Of a DNA stretch of 62,919 nt, positions 32,670-41,394 are shown piece by piece; within the stretch, counting starts at the first letter, position 1, and each line of letters starts with the position of its first letter. The DNA is taken from contig JAUSAZ010000042.1 of NCBI GenBank assembly GCA_030652255.1, positions 1 to 62,919 of the forward strand, given 5' to 3'. The position numbers and the translations under genes are program-made. The notes beneath the pieces are model-generated. The model saw only the letters and a program-made list of their open reading frames with translations. It had not been told where the DNA came from and ran no database searches. This DNA comes from Myxococcales bacterium. GTDB taxonomy: Bacteria; Myxococcota_A; Polyangia; Polyangiales; Ga0077539.

Positions 32670-34358
32670 TCAGACCACCGGGGGACGGCGGCGGCGGCGG
32701 CGCAGGGCCATCACTGCGCCCAGCGCGAGGGCGCCGAGGCCCATGCGCGGGTCGGAGTCGGTGGCGCCTGCGCGGCAGGTGCAGCCGCGGTCTGCGGGGC
32801 GGTACGACAGGCCGCCGGTGCTGCCGTCGGCGCGGGCGCTGCCGTCGGCGCGGGCCCCCACGTCCGTGGCCACGCCGGCGTCGGGGCGCGCGGCGGCGCC
32901 GCCCACGCACTCGCCCAGCCGGCAGGTCTCGCCCGAGGGGCAGAGGATGGTGTCCGGCCCGGTGGCGCAGGAGTCGACGCAGGTGCCGGCCTCGCAGTGG
33001 CGGCCCGTCGGGCAGGTGACGCCGGTGCACGCGTCTTCGGTGCAGTACCCGTCGGGCTGGCAGGTGAAGCCCGCGCCGCAGGGGCGGCACTGGCACCCGC
33101 CGATGCACTGGCCCACCGTCGGCGAGTCCGGGTCGCTGTCGCAGACGTCGGCGCCGTCGCACACGATGCCCGCGCAGGGGTTGACGCAGCGGCCCGCGCG
33201 GCACGACTGCGCCCACGGGCAGTTGACCCCGTCGCAGAGGGAGACGCAGCGCCCGTCGGAGCAGCGCTGGCTCGCGGGGCAGGTCATGTTGAGGCACGAG
33301 GTCTCGACGCAGGTGCCGCGGTCGGAGCAGGTGCGGCCGGTGAGGCAGCCCAGCTCGGGCTGGCAGCGGTCGACGCACTGACCGCGGTCGCACACCTGGT
33401 TGGTGGGGCAGAGGTCGTTGCTGTCGTCGATGGCGCCGTCGCAGTCGTTGTCGAAGCCGTTGCAGGCGCGCGCCCGGGGCTGGTTGACCTGCTGGCAGGT
33501 GGTGCTCATGCCCGCGCAGATGGTCACGCCCATGCCGCAGGCGCCCATCTGTCCGGCGACGGTGCAGGGCATGCCGGCGCCCGCGCAGCCCGAGGCCACG
33601 CCGCTGCCGCGGATCTGGAAGCGGTAGAGCCCGGGCGCGCCGCCGGCCACGTTGGTGCTGCGGCACACGTTGATGATCGTGGGCATCCGGGACTCCGGGA
33701 GGGCCACGAAGTCGCGGCGGTTGCCGGCGTCGAAGCCCACCTGGGCGGGCGTGCCGCCGAAGCCGCCGGTGCCGCCGGAGGCGTCGCCGGTGACCCACTC
33801 GCAGCGGTTGTAGCGAAACTCCACGTCGAAGTCGCCGCCGGTGGTGCAGGTGCTCGACGTCGACAGGATCAACTGGAAGTCGTTGAGCCGGTCGTTGTGC
33901 ATGCTGTAGTAGCCGACGTTGTGCCAGGTCACGACGACCCGGTTGGGCTCGATGTGGAAGCAGATGGAGTTGTTGGTGGGCTGGCCGCCGCCGCGGGTGT
34001 CGACGTCGGCCCACCACGGCGCGATCATCGGCTGCTCGGCCACGGGGAAGGCCGCGGGGGTGTAGGTCGGCAGCGCGCCGTTGAAGGTGATGTTGCCGTT
34101 GGTGTTGAGGTAGAAGCTCGTGAAGGTGCGGCCGTAGATCGAGATGCCGCCCGGGAAGGCCGGCCGCAGGTCGATGGCGCGCCCGAAGGAGCCGTCGTCG
34201 TTGGGCGCCACGCAGTGGTCCGAGGTGCCGTACCCGTTGGGCCCGCCGAAGCCGTTGAGCAGCGGGATGGCCTCGGCCTCCGTCGCCGCCGCGCCGACCA
34301 CGGCAGCCGCCGCGCAGAACGAGAGGAGGGAGCGCTGTAGCCTGCCCGGAGCGATCAT
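32670..34358 (-). CDS. NIDO-domain Cys-rich protein with MYXO-CTERM-like tail
   Basis: The 562-residue protein has a signal peptide ending AAATEAEA, then a nidogen-like (NIDO) domain to ~residue 245 (TFTSFYLNTNGNITFNG, APWWADVDTRG, NRVVVTWHNVGYY). A Cys-rich part follows with NGFDNDCDGAIDD and EGF-like C-x-x-G-x-x-C units. The C-terminus has a PDAGVATDVG-type linker, GCTC, one hydrophobic helix and a run of Arg, the pattern of MYXO-CTERM sorting signals that are cut and lipidated at Cys. It lies 77 bp upstream of the Cys-repeat protein on the same strand, so both may be co-displayed. Confidence 0.85.
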   Translation of the reverse strand: MIAPGRLQRSLLSFCAAAAVVGAAATEAEAIPLLNGFGGPNGYGTSDHCVAPNDDGSFGRAIDLRPAFPGGISIYGRTFTSFYLNTNGNITFNGALPTYTPAAFPVAEQPMIAPWWADVDTRGGGQPTNNSICFHIEPNRVVVTWHNVGYYSMHNDRLNDFQLILSTSSTCTTGGDFDVEFRYNRCEWVTGDASGGTGGFGGTPAQVGFDAGNRRDFVALPESRMPTIINVCRSTNVAGGAPGLYRFQIRGSGVASGCAGAGMPCTVAGQMGACGMGVTICAGMSTTCQQVNQPRARACNGFDNDCDGAIDDSNDLCPTNQVCDRGQCVDRCQPELGCLTGRTCSDRGTCVETSCLNMTCPASQRCSDGRCVSLCDGVNCPWAQSCRAGRCVNPCAGIVCDGADVCDSDPDSPTVGQCIGGCQCRPCGAGFTCQPDGYCTEDACTGVTCPTGRHCEAGTCVDSCATGPDTILCPSGETCRLGECVGGAAARPDAGVATDVGARADGSARADGSTGGLSYRPADRGCTCRAGATDSDPRMGLGALALGAVMALRRRRRRPPVV

Positions 34359-34498
34359 CAGTGGAGCCTCGTTGGGTGGGAAAGTGGAAGGACGACGGCG
34401 CGACGTTAGTGCACACGCGCGGCGCCCGTCGAGTGCGGCGCGCGTGTCATCGCGACGCTCGACCGTAGCCGCGCGGCCGGGGTAGTACCTGCCCGGGT

Positions 34499-35293
34499 AT
34501 GTGCACGATCATCGCGCTGCACCGCGTCCACCCCGCGTACCCGCTCATCGTGGCGGCCAACCGCGACGAGTTCACCAGCCGCCGCGCGACCGGCCCCGCC
34601 GTGCTGGCGGAGTCGCCGCGGGTGGTCGGCGGCCGCGACCAGCAGCGCCAGGGCACCTGGGCGGGGTTGACCGCGCGCGGGTTCTTCGTGGGGCTCACCA
34701 ACCAGCGCACCTGGGGGGTGCCCGACCCGGGGCGCACCTCGCGCGGCTCGCTGGTGCTCGACGCCCTGCGCCTCGGGTCCGTCGACGCCGTCGAGGCGCA
34801 CCTCCGCGGCGTCGCGCCGGGGACGCACAACCCCTACAACCTCCTGCTCGGCGACGCCTCGGGCCTGGCCGTGGCCTACGTGCGCGACGACGCCCCGGCG
34901 GTGACGATCGAGCGCCTCGGGCCCGGGCTGCACGTGCTCACCAACGACCGCATGGGCTCGCGGTGGTTTCCGAAGGAGCCCATGGCCGCGTCGCGCGTGC
35001 CGCTCGGCGCCGTGCCCGCGATGGCCCTCGACGAGGTCTTCGCGGCGCTGCGCGCGGTGCTGATCGACCACGGCATCCCCGGGGAGGTCCCCGCGCCGCC
35101 GCCGGGCTCGCTGATGCCCGCGGAGCTCGCGCGGCAGCTCCAGGCGCTGTGCGTCCACACGCCGGGCTACGGAACGGTGTCCGCGACGATGCTCGCGACC
35201 ACGGCCGACGGCGTCGCGCGCTACCTCTTCGCCGACGGCGCGCCCTGCGTCACTGCCTTCGTCGACCACACCGCGCTCTTCGCGGAGCCCTGA
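34499..35293 (+). CDS. NRDE/TANGO2-family protein
   Basis: The 264-residue protein starts MCTIIALHR and carries the NRDE signature AANRDEF (residues ~18-24), VVGGRDQQRQGTWAGL, FFVGLTNQR and THNPYNLLLGD. The N-terminal Cys2 after Met removal suggests an Ntn-hydrolase-like nucleophile, as proposed for the family. Human TANGO2 is linked to metabolism and heme handling; the bacterial role is not known. Single gene, divergent from the NIDO gene. Confidence 0.92.
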   Translation: MCTIIALHRVHPAYPLIVAANRDEFTSRRATGPAVLAESPRVVGGRDQQRQGTWAGLTARGFFVGLTNQRTWGVPDPGRTSRGSLVLDALRLGSVDAVEAHLRGVAPGTHNPYNLLLGDASGLAVAYVRDDAPAVTIERLGPGLHVLTNDRMGSRWFPKEPMAASRVPLGAVPAMALDEVFAALRAVLIDHGIPGEVPAPPPGSLMPAELARQLQALCVHTPGYGTVSATMLATTADGVARYLFADGAPCVTAFVDHTALFAEP

Positions 35294-35296
35294 GGG

Positions 35297-37219
35297 TCAG
35301 CGCGCCGCGCCGTTGTCGATCCACGCGCGGATGGCCGCGATGTCCGCCGCCGGGAGCGTCGCGGCCCCGCGGGGCATCGCGCTCCCGCACGGCGGCGCCG
35401 TCCCGCCGCGGATCTTCAGGTACAGCAGGCTCGCCATCGCGTCGCCCGCGGTCACCCGCAGGAGGCCCGACGCGCCGCACGAGCCGCCCATCGCGGCGAC
35501 GCCCACCAGGTTGTTGTAGGCCATGGTCTGGGTCGACATGTTGAGCGCCCCGGACCCGCCGTGGCAGCTCACGCACGCCCGCTGGATGATCGGGTACACG
35601 GCCGCGAAGCCGCTGCCCGCGTCCCTCGGCCCGGTGTCCGCCGGCCCGGTGTCCCGGGGTCCGGTGTCCGCTGGCCCGCGGTCGGTCACACCGGTGTCCC
35701 TCGGCCCGCTGTCGATGGGTCCGCGGTCGGTCACGCCGGTGTCCCTGGGCCCGCTGTCGAGCGGTCCACGGTCGGTCACGCCGGTGTCTCGTGGTCCGCT
35801 GTCGAGGGGCCCACGGTCGGTCACGCCCGTGTCTCTCGGTCCGCTGTCGAGGGGTCCGCGGTCGGTCACGCCGGTGTCCCTGGGCCCGCCGTCGAGGGGT
35901 CCGCGGTCGGTCACGCCCGCGTCCCTCGGCCCGCCGTCGGCCACGCCGCCGTCCATCGCGCCCGCGTCGGGTGTCCCCGCGTCGGGTGTGCCCGCGTCGG
36001 GCGGCGGGTCGAGCCAGCGCACGATCGCGGCCCGCTCCTCGTCGGTGAGCATCGCGGGCGGCGGCGGCATGCGGCGCATGTCCACCACGGCGCGGCGTAT
36101 CCCGGCCGTCTCGTCCACCCAGAACTGGTACCGCGACAGGTTGATGTTCGCCGTCCCGCCCGGCAGGTGGCACGGGGTGCAGCGCCGCGCGAACACCGGC
36201 CGCACCTCCTGCTCCCACTGCTGCACCCGCGGGTCGACCGTGAGTGCGTAGCGCGACAGCCGCCCCTCGCCCAGCACCCACACGCTCCCGTTGCCCGAGC
36301 CCACGAGGCGCGCGTCGGCGGCCACGGTCACGCCCGTCGCGAGGCGCACGCCCTCGGTCGCGTCGAAGACCCCGAGCGAGCCGCCCGCGATCATCCACAG
36401 GTTGGACCCGGCGCGCGCGATGGAGCGCACCGCGCCCGTCGTGGTCGGCGCCCCCGGGGCGAGCGCCCCGTTCGCCTGCTCGCGCCACAGCGCGCCCGCC
36501 GCGGTGCCCACCACCAGCTTCCCTTCGGCGTCGAGGGCCGCCGCGCTCGCGCCCTCGACCGCGTAGTCGACGAAGCGCTGGCTCATCACGTCGAAGACCC
36601 GCGCGCCCGTCGCGGTGCGCGCCGCCACCCGGCCGCTGCCCGCGACCACCATCGCGAAGCTCGGGTCGTTCCAGCGCAGGACGCGCATGCCGTCGGCGAT
36701 GGCGAAGCCCATGTCGGTGCCGAACACCGTGCGGCTCTCGTCGAGCACGGCCACCGAGCGCACCATCTGGTCTTCGAGGCCGTAGCGCGCGGTGATGTCC
36801 TCCAGGGTCATCCGGTCGCGCACGCGCCAGACGCGGCCCGCGCCGTCGACGCCCAGCACCCAGCGCCCGCCGCTGCCGTCGCCCGCGGGCACGCTCGCGG
36901 CGTCGCGCCACATCATCACCCGCGCGTCGCGCGCGGACACGGCGCCGCCCGCGAGCCACTGCATCCCGCGCTCGCCGAAGACCACCACGTCGTCGCCCGA
37001 CTCGACCACCGCGGTGATCGTCCCGAGCTCGGCCATCGCGGCGTTCCAGCTGAGGACGGTGGCCGTGACGGGCTCCGGGGCCACGTCGGGGATGGGCCGC
37101 GGGGCGTCGCCGACGATCGCGGCGTCGCCGGCGTCGCCGCCAGGGCTCGTGGGGTCCTCGCCGCCGCAACCGGCCGCGGCAGCGAGGAGGACCATCCAGC
37201 GGACCGTGTGTTTCTTCAT
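35297..37219 (-). CDS. Lipoprotein with two CxxCH motifs and 15-residue tandem repeats
   Basis: ATG 37219 overlaps the DUF1501 stop (ATGA). The 640-residue product has a lipoprotein signal (MVLLAAAAGC), a repetitive beta-propeller-like domain (~residues 45-330), then a c-type heme motif CTPCH (near residue 360) in a DUF1588-like context (MRRMPPPPAMLTDEERAAI). Six repeats of GPRDTGVTDRGPLDS (45 bp each) form a linker, and a second heme motif, CVSCH, lies near residue 540 with a matching module (MPRGAATLPAADIAAI). It may be a surface electron carrier working with the three upstream genes; heme attachment needs export, which the signal provides. Confidence 0.8.
   Translation of the reverse strand: MKKHTVRWMVLLAAAAGCGGEDPTSPGGDAGDAAIVGDAPRPIPDVAPEPVTATVLSWNAAMAELGTITAVVESGDDVVVFGERGMQWLAGGAVSARDARVMMWRDAASVPAGDGSGGRWVLGVDGAGRVWRVRDRMTLEDITARYGLEDQMVRSVAVLDESRTVFGTDMGFAIADGMRVLRWNDPSFAMVVAGSGRVAARTATGARVFDVMSQRFVDYAVEGASAAALDAEGKLVVGTAAGALWREQANGALAPGAPTTTGAVRSIARAGSNLWMIAGGSLGVFDATEGVRLATGVTVAADARLVGSGNGSVWVLGEGRLSRYALTVDPRVQQWEQEVRPVFARRCTPCHLPGGTANINLSRYQFWVDETAGIRRAVVDMRRMPPPPAMLTDEERAAIVRWLDPPPDAGTPDAGTPDAGAMDGGVADGGPRDAGVTDRGPLDGGPRDTGVTDRGPLDSGPRDTGVTDRGPLDSGPRDTGVTDRGPLDSGPRDTGVTDRGPIDSGPRDTGVTDRGPADTGPRDTGPADTGPRDAGSGFAAVYPIIQRACVSCHGGSGALNMSTQTMAYNNLVGVAAMGGSCGASGLLRVTAGDAMASLLYLKIRGGTAPPCGSAMPRGAATLPAADIAAIRAWIDNGAAR
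35664..35935. repeat. 45-bp in-frame tandem repeat, six units
   Basis: The block GTCGGTCAC recurs at 35681, 35726, 35771, 35816, 35861 and 35906, an exact 45-bp period. Each unit codes for a 15-residue Asp/Gly/Pro/Arg/Thr repeat in the CxxCH lipoprotein. Near-identity suggests recent slippage; copy number is likely variable. Confidence 0.9.
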
Positions 37220-38577
37220 GCGCGCAGGAGGGATCGGATGACGTCGCCGTCGCGGAGGTACCGCCGGGGGTTGACGCCGAAGGCCGAGACGAAGGTCGCG
37301 AGGAGGTCCGGCGGGGCCACCGCGCGGTTGCCGTCGGCGAACATCCCCGCGCTGGCGGGCAGCAGCTGGTCGTCGTCGGCGCGGCCGAAGGAGGTGTTGC
37401 CCACGAACCTCGGCGAGATCACCAGCGCCGAGCCGTTGGGGTAGTGGTCGCGGCCGAGGGTGAGGTTGATCTGCGGCGTGCGGCAGAAGTCGCTCACCAC
37501 CAGGATGTGCGTGTGGTCCGCGAGGCGGCGCCCGGTGCGCGTCGGGTGCGGCGCGGCGTCGAGGGCGCGCACGAGCGCGGCGATGGTGTCGAACAGCTCC
37601 TGCTGGATGAGCGCCTGGTTGCGGTAGTTGTTGTTGTGCGTGTCGTGCGACGCGCTGGCGAAGCTCACGCAGCGCACCAGGTTGCGCTTCATGGCCTCCA
37701 CCGCGAAGGCGCAGTTGACGCCCGCGCGCGCCTGGTAGCGCCGCCCGGTCGGGAAGAGCGTCGGCTGCGCGGCGGCGAGCGCCGTGGCGTTGAAGATCTG
37801 CTGCACGTCCGGCGACAGCATCCGGGGGAGGGCCTCCAGCTGCAGCCCGAAGCCCTCGATCTCGTCGCGGTACCACGAGCGCGCGGCGAGGTCGCGCGAC
37901 TCCTCGGTGAGCAGCGCCGTGACCGCCTGCCGATCGGCGGCGGTGGTGTTCACGTTGCTGCGGTTGAGCATCTTGGAGAGCGTGTCGACGGAGCCCACGC
38001 GCAGGGGCGAGACGCGCGCGTCGAGGTCCTCGCCGACATACGTGGACGGGTAACCCACGGACACCGTGGGCAGCAGGCTGGCGCGCCCGAACTCGTTGGC
38101 GAGCATGGTGTCGACGCTGGCCGCGACGGGCTTGCCGCCCGCGAGGTGCCGCCCGGTGGCCGCGAAGAAGGTGCCGTCGGGGTGGCTGACGGTGTTCATC
38201 GCGAGGCCGTTGATGACCGTGAGCCGGTCGGGCATGTCCGCGAGGTCGCCGATGGCGGGGCCGAGGCGCAGCGACGAGCCCGCCGGGCGGATGATCTCGA
38301 AGGTGCTGGAGTCCGCGTCGAGGGGCGCGTCGCGCCAGCGGCGGATGGGGGCGGTGTCGATGGTGTCGGTGCTGCCGGGCTCGATGATGCCGCGGCGCTC
38401 GTTGCGCGGGTCGAGCGAGAGGGTCACGTCCCACCCGCCGTTGGCGTGGATGAGCACGAAGAACTCGTCGCTCGCCACCGGTGGGTCGGCGAACGCGCGA
38501 AACAGCGGCTGGCTCGCGAGGCCGGCGGCCGAGGCCCCACCCAGCACCTTCAGGAACGTACGTCGACGGGTGTCCAT
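37216..38577 (-). CDS. DUF1501-family Tat-exported protein
   Basis: The 453-residue product from ATG 38577 starts with a twin-arginine signal (MDTRRRTFLKVLGGASAAG) and matches the DUF1501 family, of sulfatase-like fold, with HANGGWDVTLSLDPR, the CAFAVEAMKRNLVRCVSF segment, HDTHNNNYRNQ and LVVSDFCRTP...GRDHYPNGSA. The HDTH and RDHYP residues match metal-site positions of that fold. In planctomycetes and myxobacteria DUF1501 proteins pair with DUF1549/DUF1588-type secreted proteins, as here. It overlaps the next gene by 4 bp. Confidence 0.88.
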   Translation of the reverse strand: MDTRRRTFLKVLGGASAAGLASQPLFRAFADPPVASDEFFVLIHANGGWDVTLSLDPRNERRGIIEPGSTDTIDTAPIRRWRDAPLDADSSTFEIIRPAGSSLRLGPAIGDLADMPDRLTVINGLAMNTVSHPDGTFFAATGRHLAGGKPVAASVDTMLANEFGRASLLPTVSVGYPSTYVGEDLDARVSPLRVGSVDTLSKMLNRSNVNTTAADRQAVTALLTEESRDLAARSWYRDEIEGFGLQLEALPRMLSPDVQQIFNATALAAAQPTLFPTGRRYQARAGVNCAFAVEAMKRNLVRCVSFASASHDTHNNNYRNQALIQQELFDTIAALVRALDAAPHPTRTGRRLADHTHILVVSDFCRTPQINLTLGRDHYPNGSALVISPRFVGNTSFGRADDDQLLPASAGMFADGNRAVAPPDLLATFVSAFGVNPRRYLRDGDVIRSLLRA

Positions 38578-38591
38578 TGGTCCGTGTCCTC

Positions 38592-39359
38592 TCAGTACAG
38601 GTGGAATTCGGGGTGGCGCACGAGGCCCTCGCACACGCTCGCCCAGCCCGCCTCGGGGCCGTTGAAGCTGCGCGCGCCGGCGTCGGCGTGGCGGGCGACC
38701 GCGCCCTGGTAGAGGGCCCGGAAGCGAGGCACCCGGCTGTCCGGCGCGAGCGCCGCGGGGTAGCCCAGCACCCGGCGGTGCAGCAGGTCGAAGCGCGTGG
38801 CGAACTCCTCGTCCGTGAGCGCCCGCGCGCCCGCCGGGAGCTCGAAGCGGAAGAGCACCCGGTCGGTGACCGCGACGGCGCCGCGGAGGTCGTTCTGCAC
38901 GGCGCGCTCGCAGAGGGCGACGCCGATGCGCTCGAAGGCGGCGAGCATCAGGGCGTTGGTCTGCGGCGCGCGGGGGATGTCCACGCCGTAGTCGGGAACG
39001 CCGAGGGCCGAGAGGTAGTCCCCCCAGGTGTCGAAGAGGTTGTCGCTGGTGGCGCCGCGCAGCCGCACCTGGAGGGCCTGCGGGGAGAGTCCGCCGAAGA
39101 GGGAGATGTAGCTGCGGATGAGGGTCTCCGCGGGCATGAGCCGCGGGGGCTCCTTGGGAGCCCGGTCTTGCGGGATGAGCTCGTGGCCGGGGATCGCCGT
39201 CACCGGCGTCGGGGTGATCTCCGTCGAGCGGGGGGCGACCGCGCCCGCGTCGACCGCGGGGGTCACCGGCGCAGGGGCGGGAGCGCCCGGGGCGGGGGTG
39301 CTGTTACACCCGAGGGTAAAGAGGACCGCGGCGGCGGCGCGCTGGAGGGTGGTCTTCAC
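38592..39359 (-). CDS. Small lipoprotein of the DUF1501 operon
   Basis: GTG 39359 overlaps the upstream TGA (GTGA). The 255-residue product has a lipoprotein signal (AAAAVLFTLGC) and a Pro/Ala tether, then a helical domain with TLIRSYISLFGGL, ALCERAVQNDLRG and LFRFELPAGARALTDEEFATRF, resembling the C-terminal DUF1585/1588-like region of the large secreted proteins in such operons. The C-terminus reads CEGLVRHPEFHLY. The DUF1501 gene starts 14 bp after its stop. Function unknown. Confidence 0.7.
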   Translation of the reverse strand: MKTTLQRAAAAVLFTLGCNSTPAPGAPAPAPVTPAVDAGAVAPRSTEITPTPVTAIPGHELIPQDRAPKEPPRLMPAETLIRSYISLFGGLSPQALQVRLRGATSDNLFDTWGDYLSALGVPDYGVDIPRAPQTNALMLAAFERIGVALCERAVQNDLRGAVAVTDRVLFRFELPAGARALTDEEFATRFDLLHRRVLGYPAALAPDSRVPRFRALYQGAVARHADAGARSFNGPEAGWASVCEGLVRHPEFHLY

Positions 39360-41272
39360 GGCGTCGATCCTTCGCGCCAGGCGCCCGAGGCGAGGTTGTT
39401 GGCGTTGCGGTAGGCGTCCGCGCGAACCAGCGCCCGCACCAGCGGCCGCATGCGGAAGCCGTTGGTGCGCAGGGCGGTCACGAGGGTCTCCTGGAGCCCC
39501 TGGTCTTCCGCGGTGAGCGAGCGGCCCAGGAAGGACTCGCTCACGTTCTGCGCGACGCACGAGGCGAACTCGGGGGTGTCGACGACGGCGCGGGCGAGGC
39601 CCGCGGGGCCCTCGTCGGCGTGCTCGGTGGAGCCGTACGCGCCGCGGAGCATGCCCTGCGCGGCGGTGCCGAAGGCCGGGTCGTAGAAGCTGGTGCAGCC
39701 GCCGTTGGGGGAGTTGCCGCCGCGGGTGGCGCAGGCGGGGTTGAGCACGGGGAAGCTGGCGGCGGGGAGGAAGGTCCACCCCGACTCGGAGACGCGGGTG
39801 AAGTACGCCGAGAGGGGCTCGAGGGTGGCGTGGCAGGCCGCGCAGCCCGAGCGCACCATGAGGTTGGGCTCGGTCGAGGGGGTGAGGGCGATGTTCTCCG
39901 CGACGAACTGCCGGCACAGGAAGGCGTTGTAGACGATGTGCGCGCGCGCCCGGCGGGTGCCGTACTTGGCGAGGAAGATCGGGGTGGTGAGCAGCCCCGC
40001 AGCCTGCGGCCCGCGGTCGTCGACGCGGCGCCAGGTGGCGAGGTCGTGGGGCGTGAGGTCGGCCGGGACGCGCGCCGGGTCGAAGAGCGCCGTGGGCTCG
40101 GGGTAGTTGAACTGCGTGCCGTTGCCGCAGCAGGTGCTGCCCGCGAAGCTGCGGTAGAACTGCGCCGTCGCGCCGTTGACCATGGTGCCGCGGTCGTTGA
40201 GCAGGCCGCGCACGTCGCGGTCGCGGGCGAAGAGGTCGTCGAGGAAGTGCACCGCCTCCTGGGCCCACCAGAAGCGCGACCAGTCGCCCTGGGTCTGCGA
40301 GCGGCTGTCGAGGGGCTGATCGGCCCCGAGGGGGACGTTGTCCGGGAGGTTGAAGGCCGCGGGGTCGTTGCCGAGCGAGGTGCCCGGCATGCAGCGCTCG
40401 AGGCCCACGCCGCAGCCGCAGTCGTCGCTGAGCGAGACGCCGGTGCCGCTGGTGCACGACACCATCTCGCCGACGTGCGCGCGGGCGTAGGCGGAGTCGA
40501 CCGGCGGGGCGGTGACCCGGCCGCCGGGGTAGGGCTCGGTGCGGGGAAGCGCCGTGAGCCGACCGGAGAGGTACACCGCGCCGCGGGCGGCGGTCTGGGC
40601 CTCCTCGCGGCAGACCCGAACCGTGGTGGTGGGGGTGGTGTCGGCGTTCGTCAGCAGGGCGGCGACCGGGGAGAGCACCATCGCGGAGCCGTCGCCGGCG
40701 GTGATGCGCTGCGAGGGCGAGGCGCTGCGGTAGTCGCGGTAGAGCCACCAGGGGCGCACCTCCACGGTGCGGGCCTCCCAGACGGCGCGGTCGATGGGGC
40801 GGGCGGTGCCGCTCACCTGGCCGTTGCCGGTGATGGTGACGCCGGTCTCGTCGGGGGAGAGGCAGAAGTCGAGGTCGGACTCCACGCGGTCGCGGCGCTG
40901 CGAGCGGCGGTAGTAGACGTACGCGGGGTTGCCGTCAGGGTCGACGAGCCGCGCCCGCCGGAGCACCAGCGGGTTGCTCACGAAGTTGAACATCGAACCG
41001 ACCTCGAGGCGCAGCGCGTCGAGGTACACCCGGCGCAGGCGCTCGGCGTAGGCCGGGCCCTGGAGGCGCTGGTCGATCCAGGCGTCGAGGTCGAAGCCGG
41101 GGCGCTCGAAGGCGGCGATCTCGTCGGGCAGGGGGATGCGCCCCTGGAGGTCGATGGAGAGCGCGCGGAAGAGCCGGTACTGCTCGCGCGTCGGAGCGGC
41201 CTCGGCGGGTCTCGCCACCGCCGACGCCCCCACCACCAGGGCTGCGGCGCTCATCGCGTGGATCCATCTCAC
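39356..41272 (-). CDS. Large exported DUF1549/DUF1585-like protein with one CxxCH motif
   Basis: GTG 41272 is selected by AGGAGGT 6 bp upstream and gives a 638-residue protein with a signal peptide (AALVVGASAVARPAEA). The N-terminal part (LFRALSIDLQGRIPLPDEIAAF) matches DUF1549-type secreted proteins. A heme-like CAACH lies near residue 490. The end (FASCVAQNVSESFLGRSLT, then FRMRPLVRALVRADAYR) matches the DUF1585/1592-type region. Paired Cys (SGCAACH, STCCGNG, DDCGCGVG) are frequent. It is the first gene of the four-gene operon and probably acts outside the inner membrane. Confidence 0.78.
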   Translation of the reverse strand: MRWIHAMSAAALVVGASAVARPAEAAPTREQYRLFRALSIDLQGRIPLPDEIAAFERPGFDLDAWIDQRLQGPAYAERLRRVYLDALRLEVGSMFNFVSNPLVLRRARLVDPDGNPAYVYYRRSQRRDRVESDLDFCLSPDETGVTITGNGQVSGTARPIDRAVWEARTVEVRPWWLYRDYRSASPSQRITAGDGSAMVLSPVAALLTNADTTPTTTVRVCREEAQTAARGAVYLSGRLTALPRTEPYPGGRVTAPPVDSAYARAHVGEMVSCTSGTGVSLSDDCGCGVGLERCMPGTSLGNDPAAFNLPDNVPLGADQPLDSRSQTQGDWSRFWWAQEAVHFLDDLFARDRDVRGLLNDRGTMVNGATAQFYRSFAGSTCCGNGTQFNYPEPTALFDPARVPADLTPHDLATWRRVDDRGPQAAGLLTTPIFLAKYGTRRARAHIVYNAFLCRQFVAENIALTPSTEPNLMVRSGCAACHATLEPLSAYFTRVSESGWTFLPAASFPVLNPACATRGGNSPNGGCTSFYDPAFGTAAQGMLRGAYGSTEHADEGPAGLARAVVDTPEFASCVAQNVSESFLGRSLTAEDQGLQETLVTALRTNGFRMRPLVRALVRADAYRNANNLASGAWREGSTP

Positions 41273-41278
41273 GGCGGT

Positions 41279-41285
41279 ACCTCCT
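41279..41285 (-). promoter_or_regulatory. Ribosome binding site that fixes a GTG start
   Basis: AGGAGGT on the minus strand, ending 6 bp before GTG 41272. No such element precedes the in-frame ATGs at 41356 or 41254, so the GTG is preferred. Confidence 0.75.
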
Positions 41286-41394
41286 GACGATCGCGCGACC
41301 CGCGCGAAGTGCGTCCAACGCTCCGCAGTGTCGCGCGACGCTACAAAGGAGGTCAATCACGCGGCGCGTAAAGTTTTCGTGACAGGAGGGGCCC

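Noticed and set aside
27358..33381. A very long open frame on the plus strand across kup and the Cys-repeat gene
   Set aside because: It is Arg/Gly/Ala-rich low complexity, overlaps kup in another frame and the Cys-repeat gene on the other strand, and is open only because GC-rich DNA has few stops.
35664..35935. CRISPR-like regular repeats
   Set aside because: The period is 45 bp with no unique spacers and the repeats are in frame within a lipoprotein gene, so they are coding tandem repeats.
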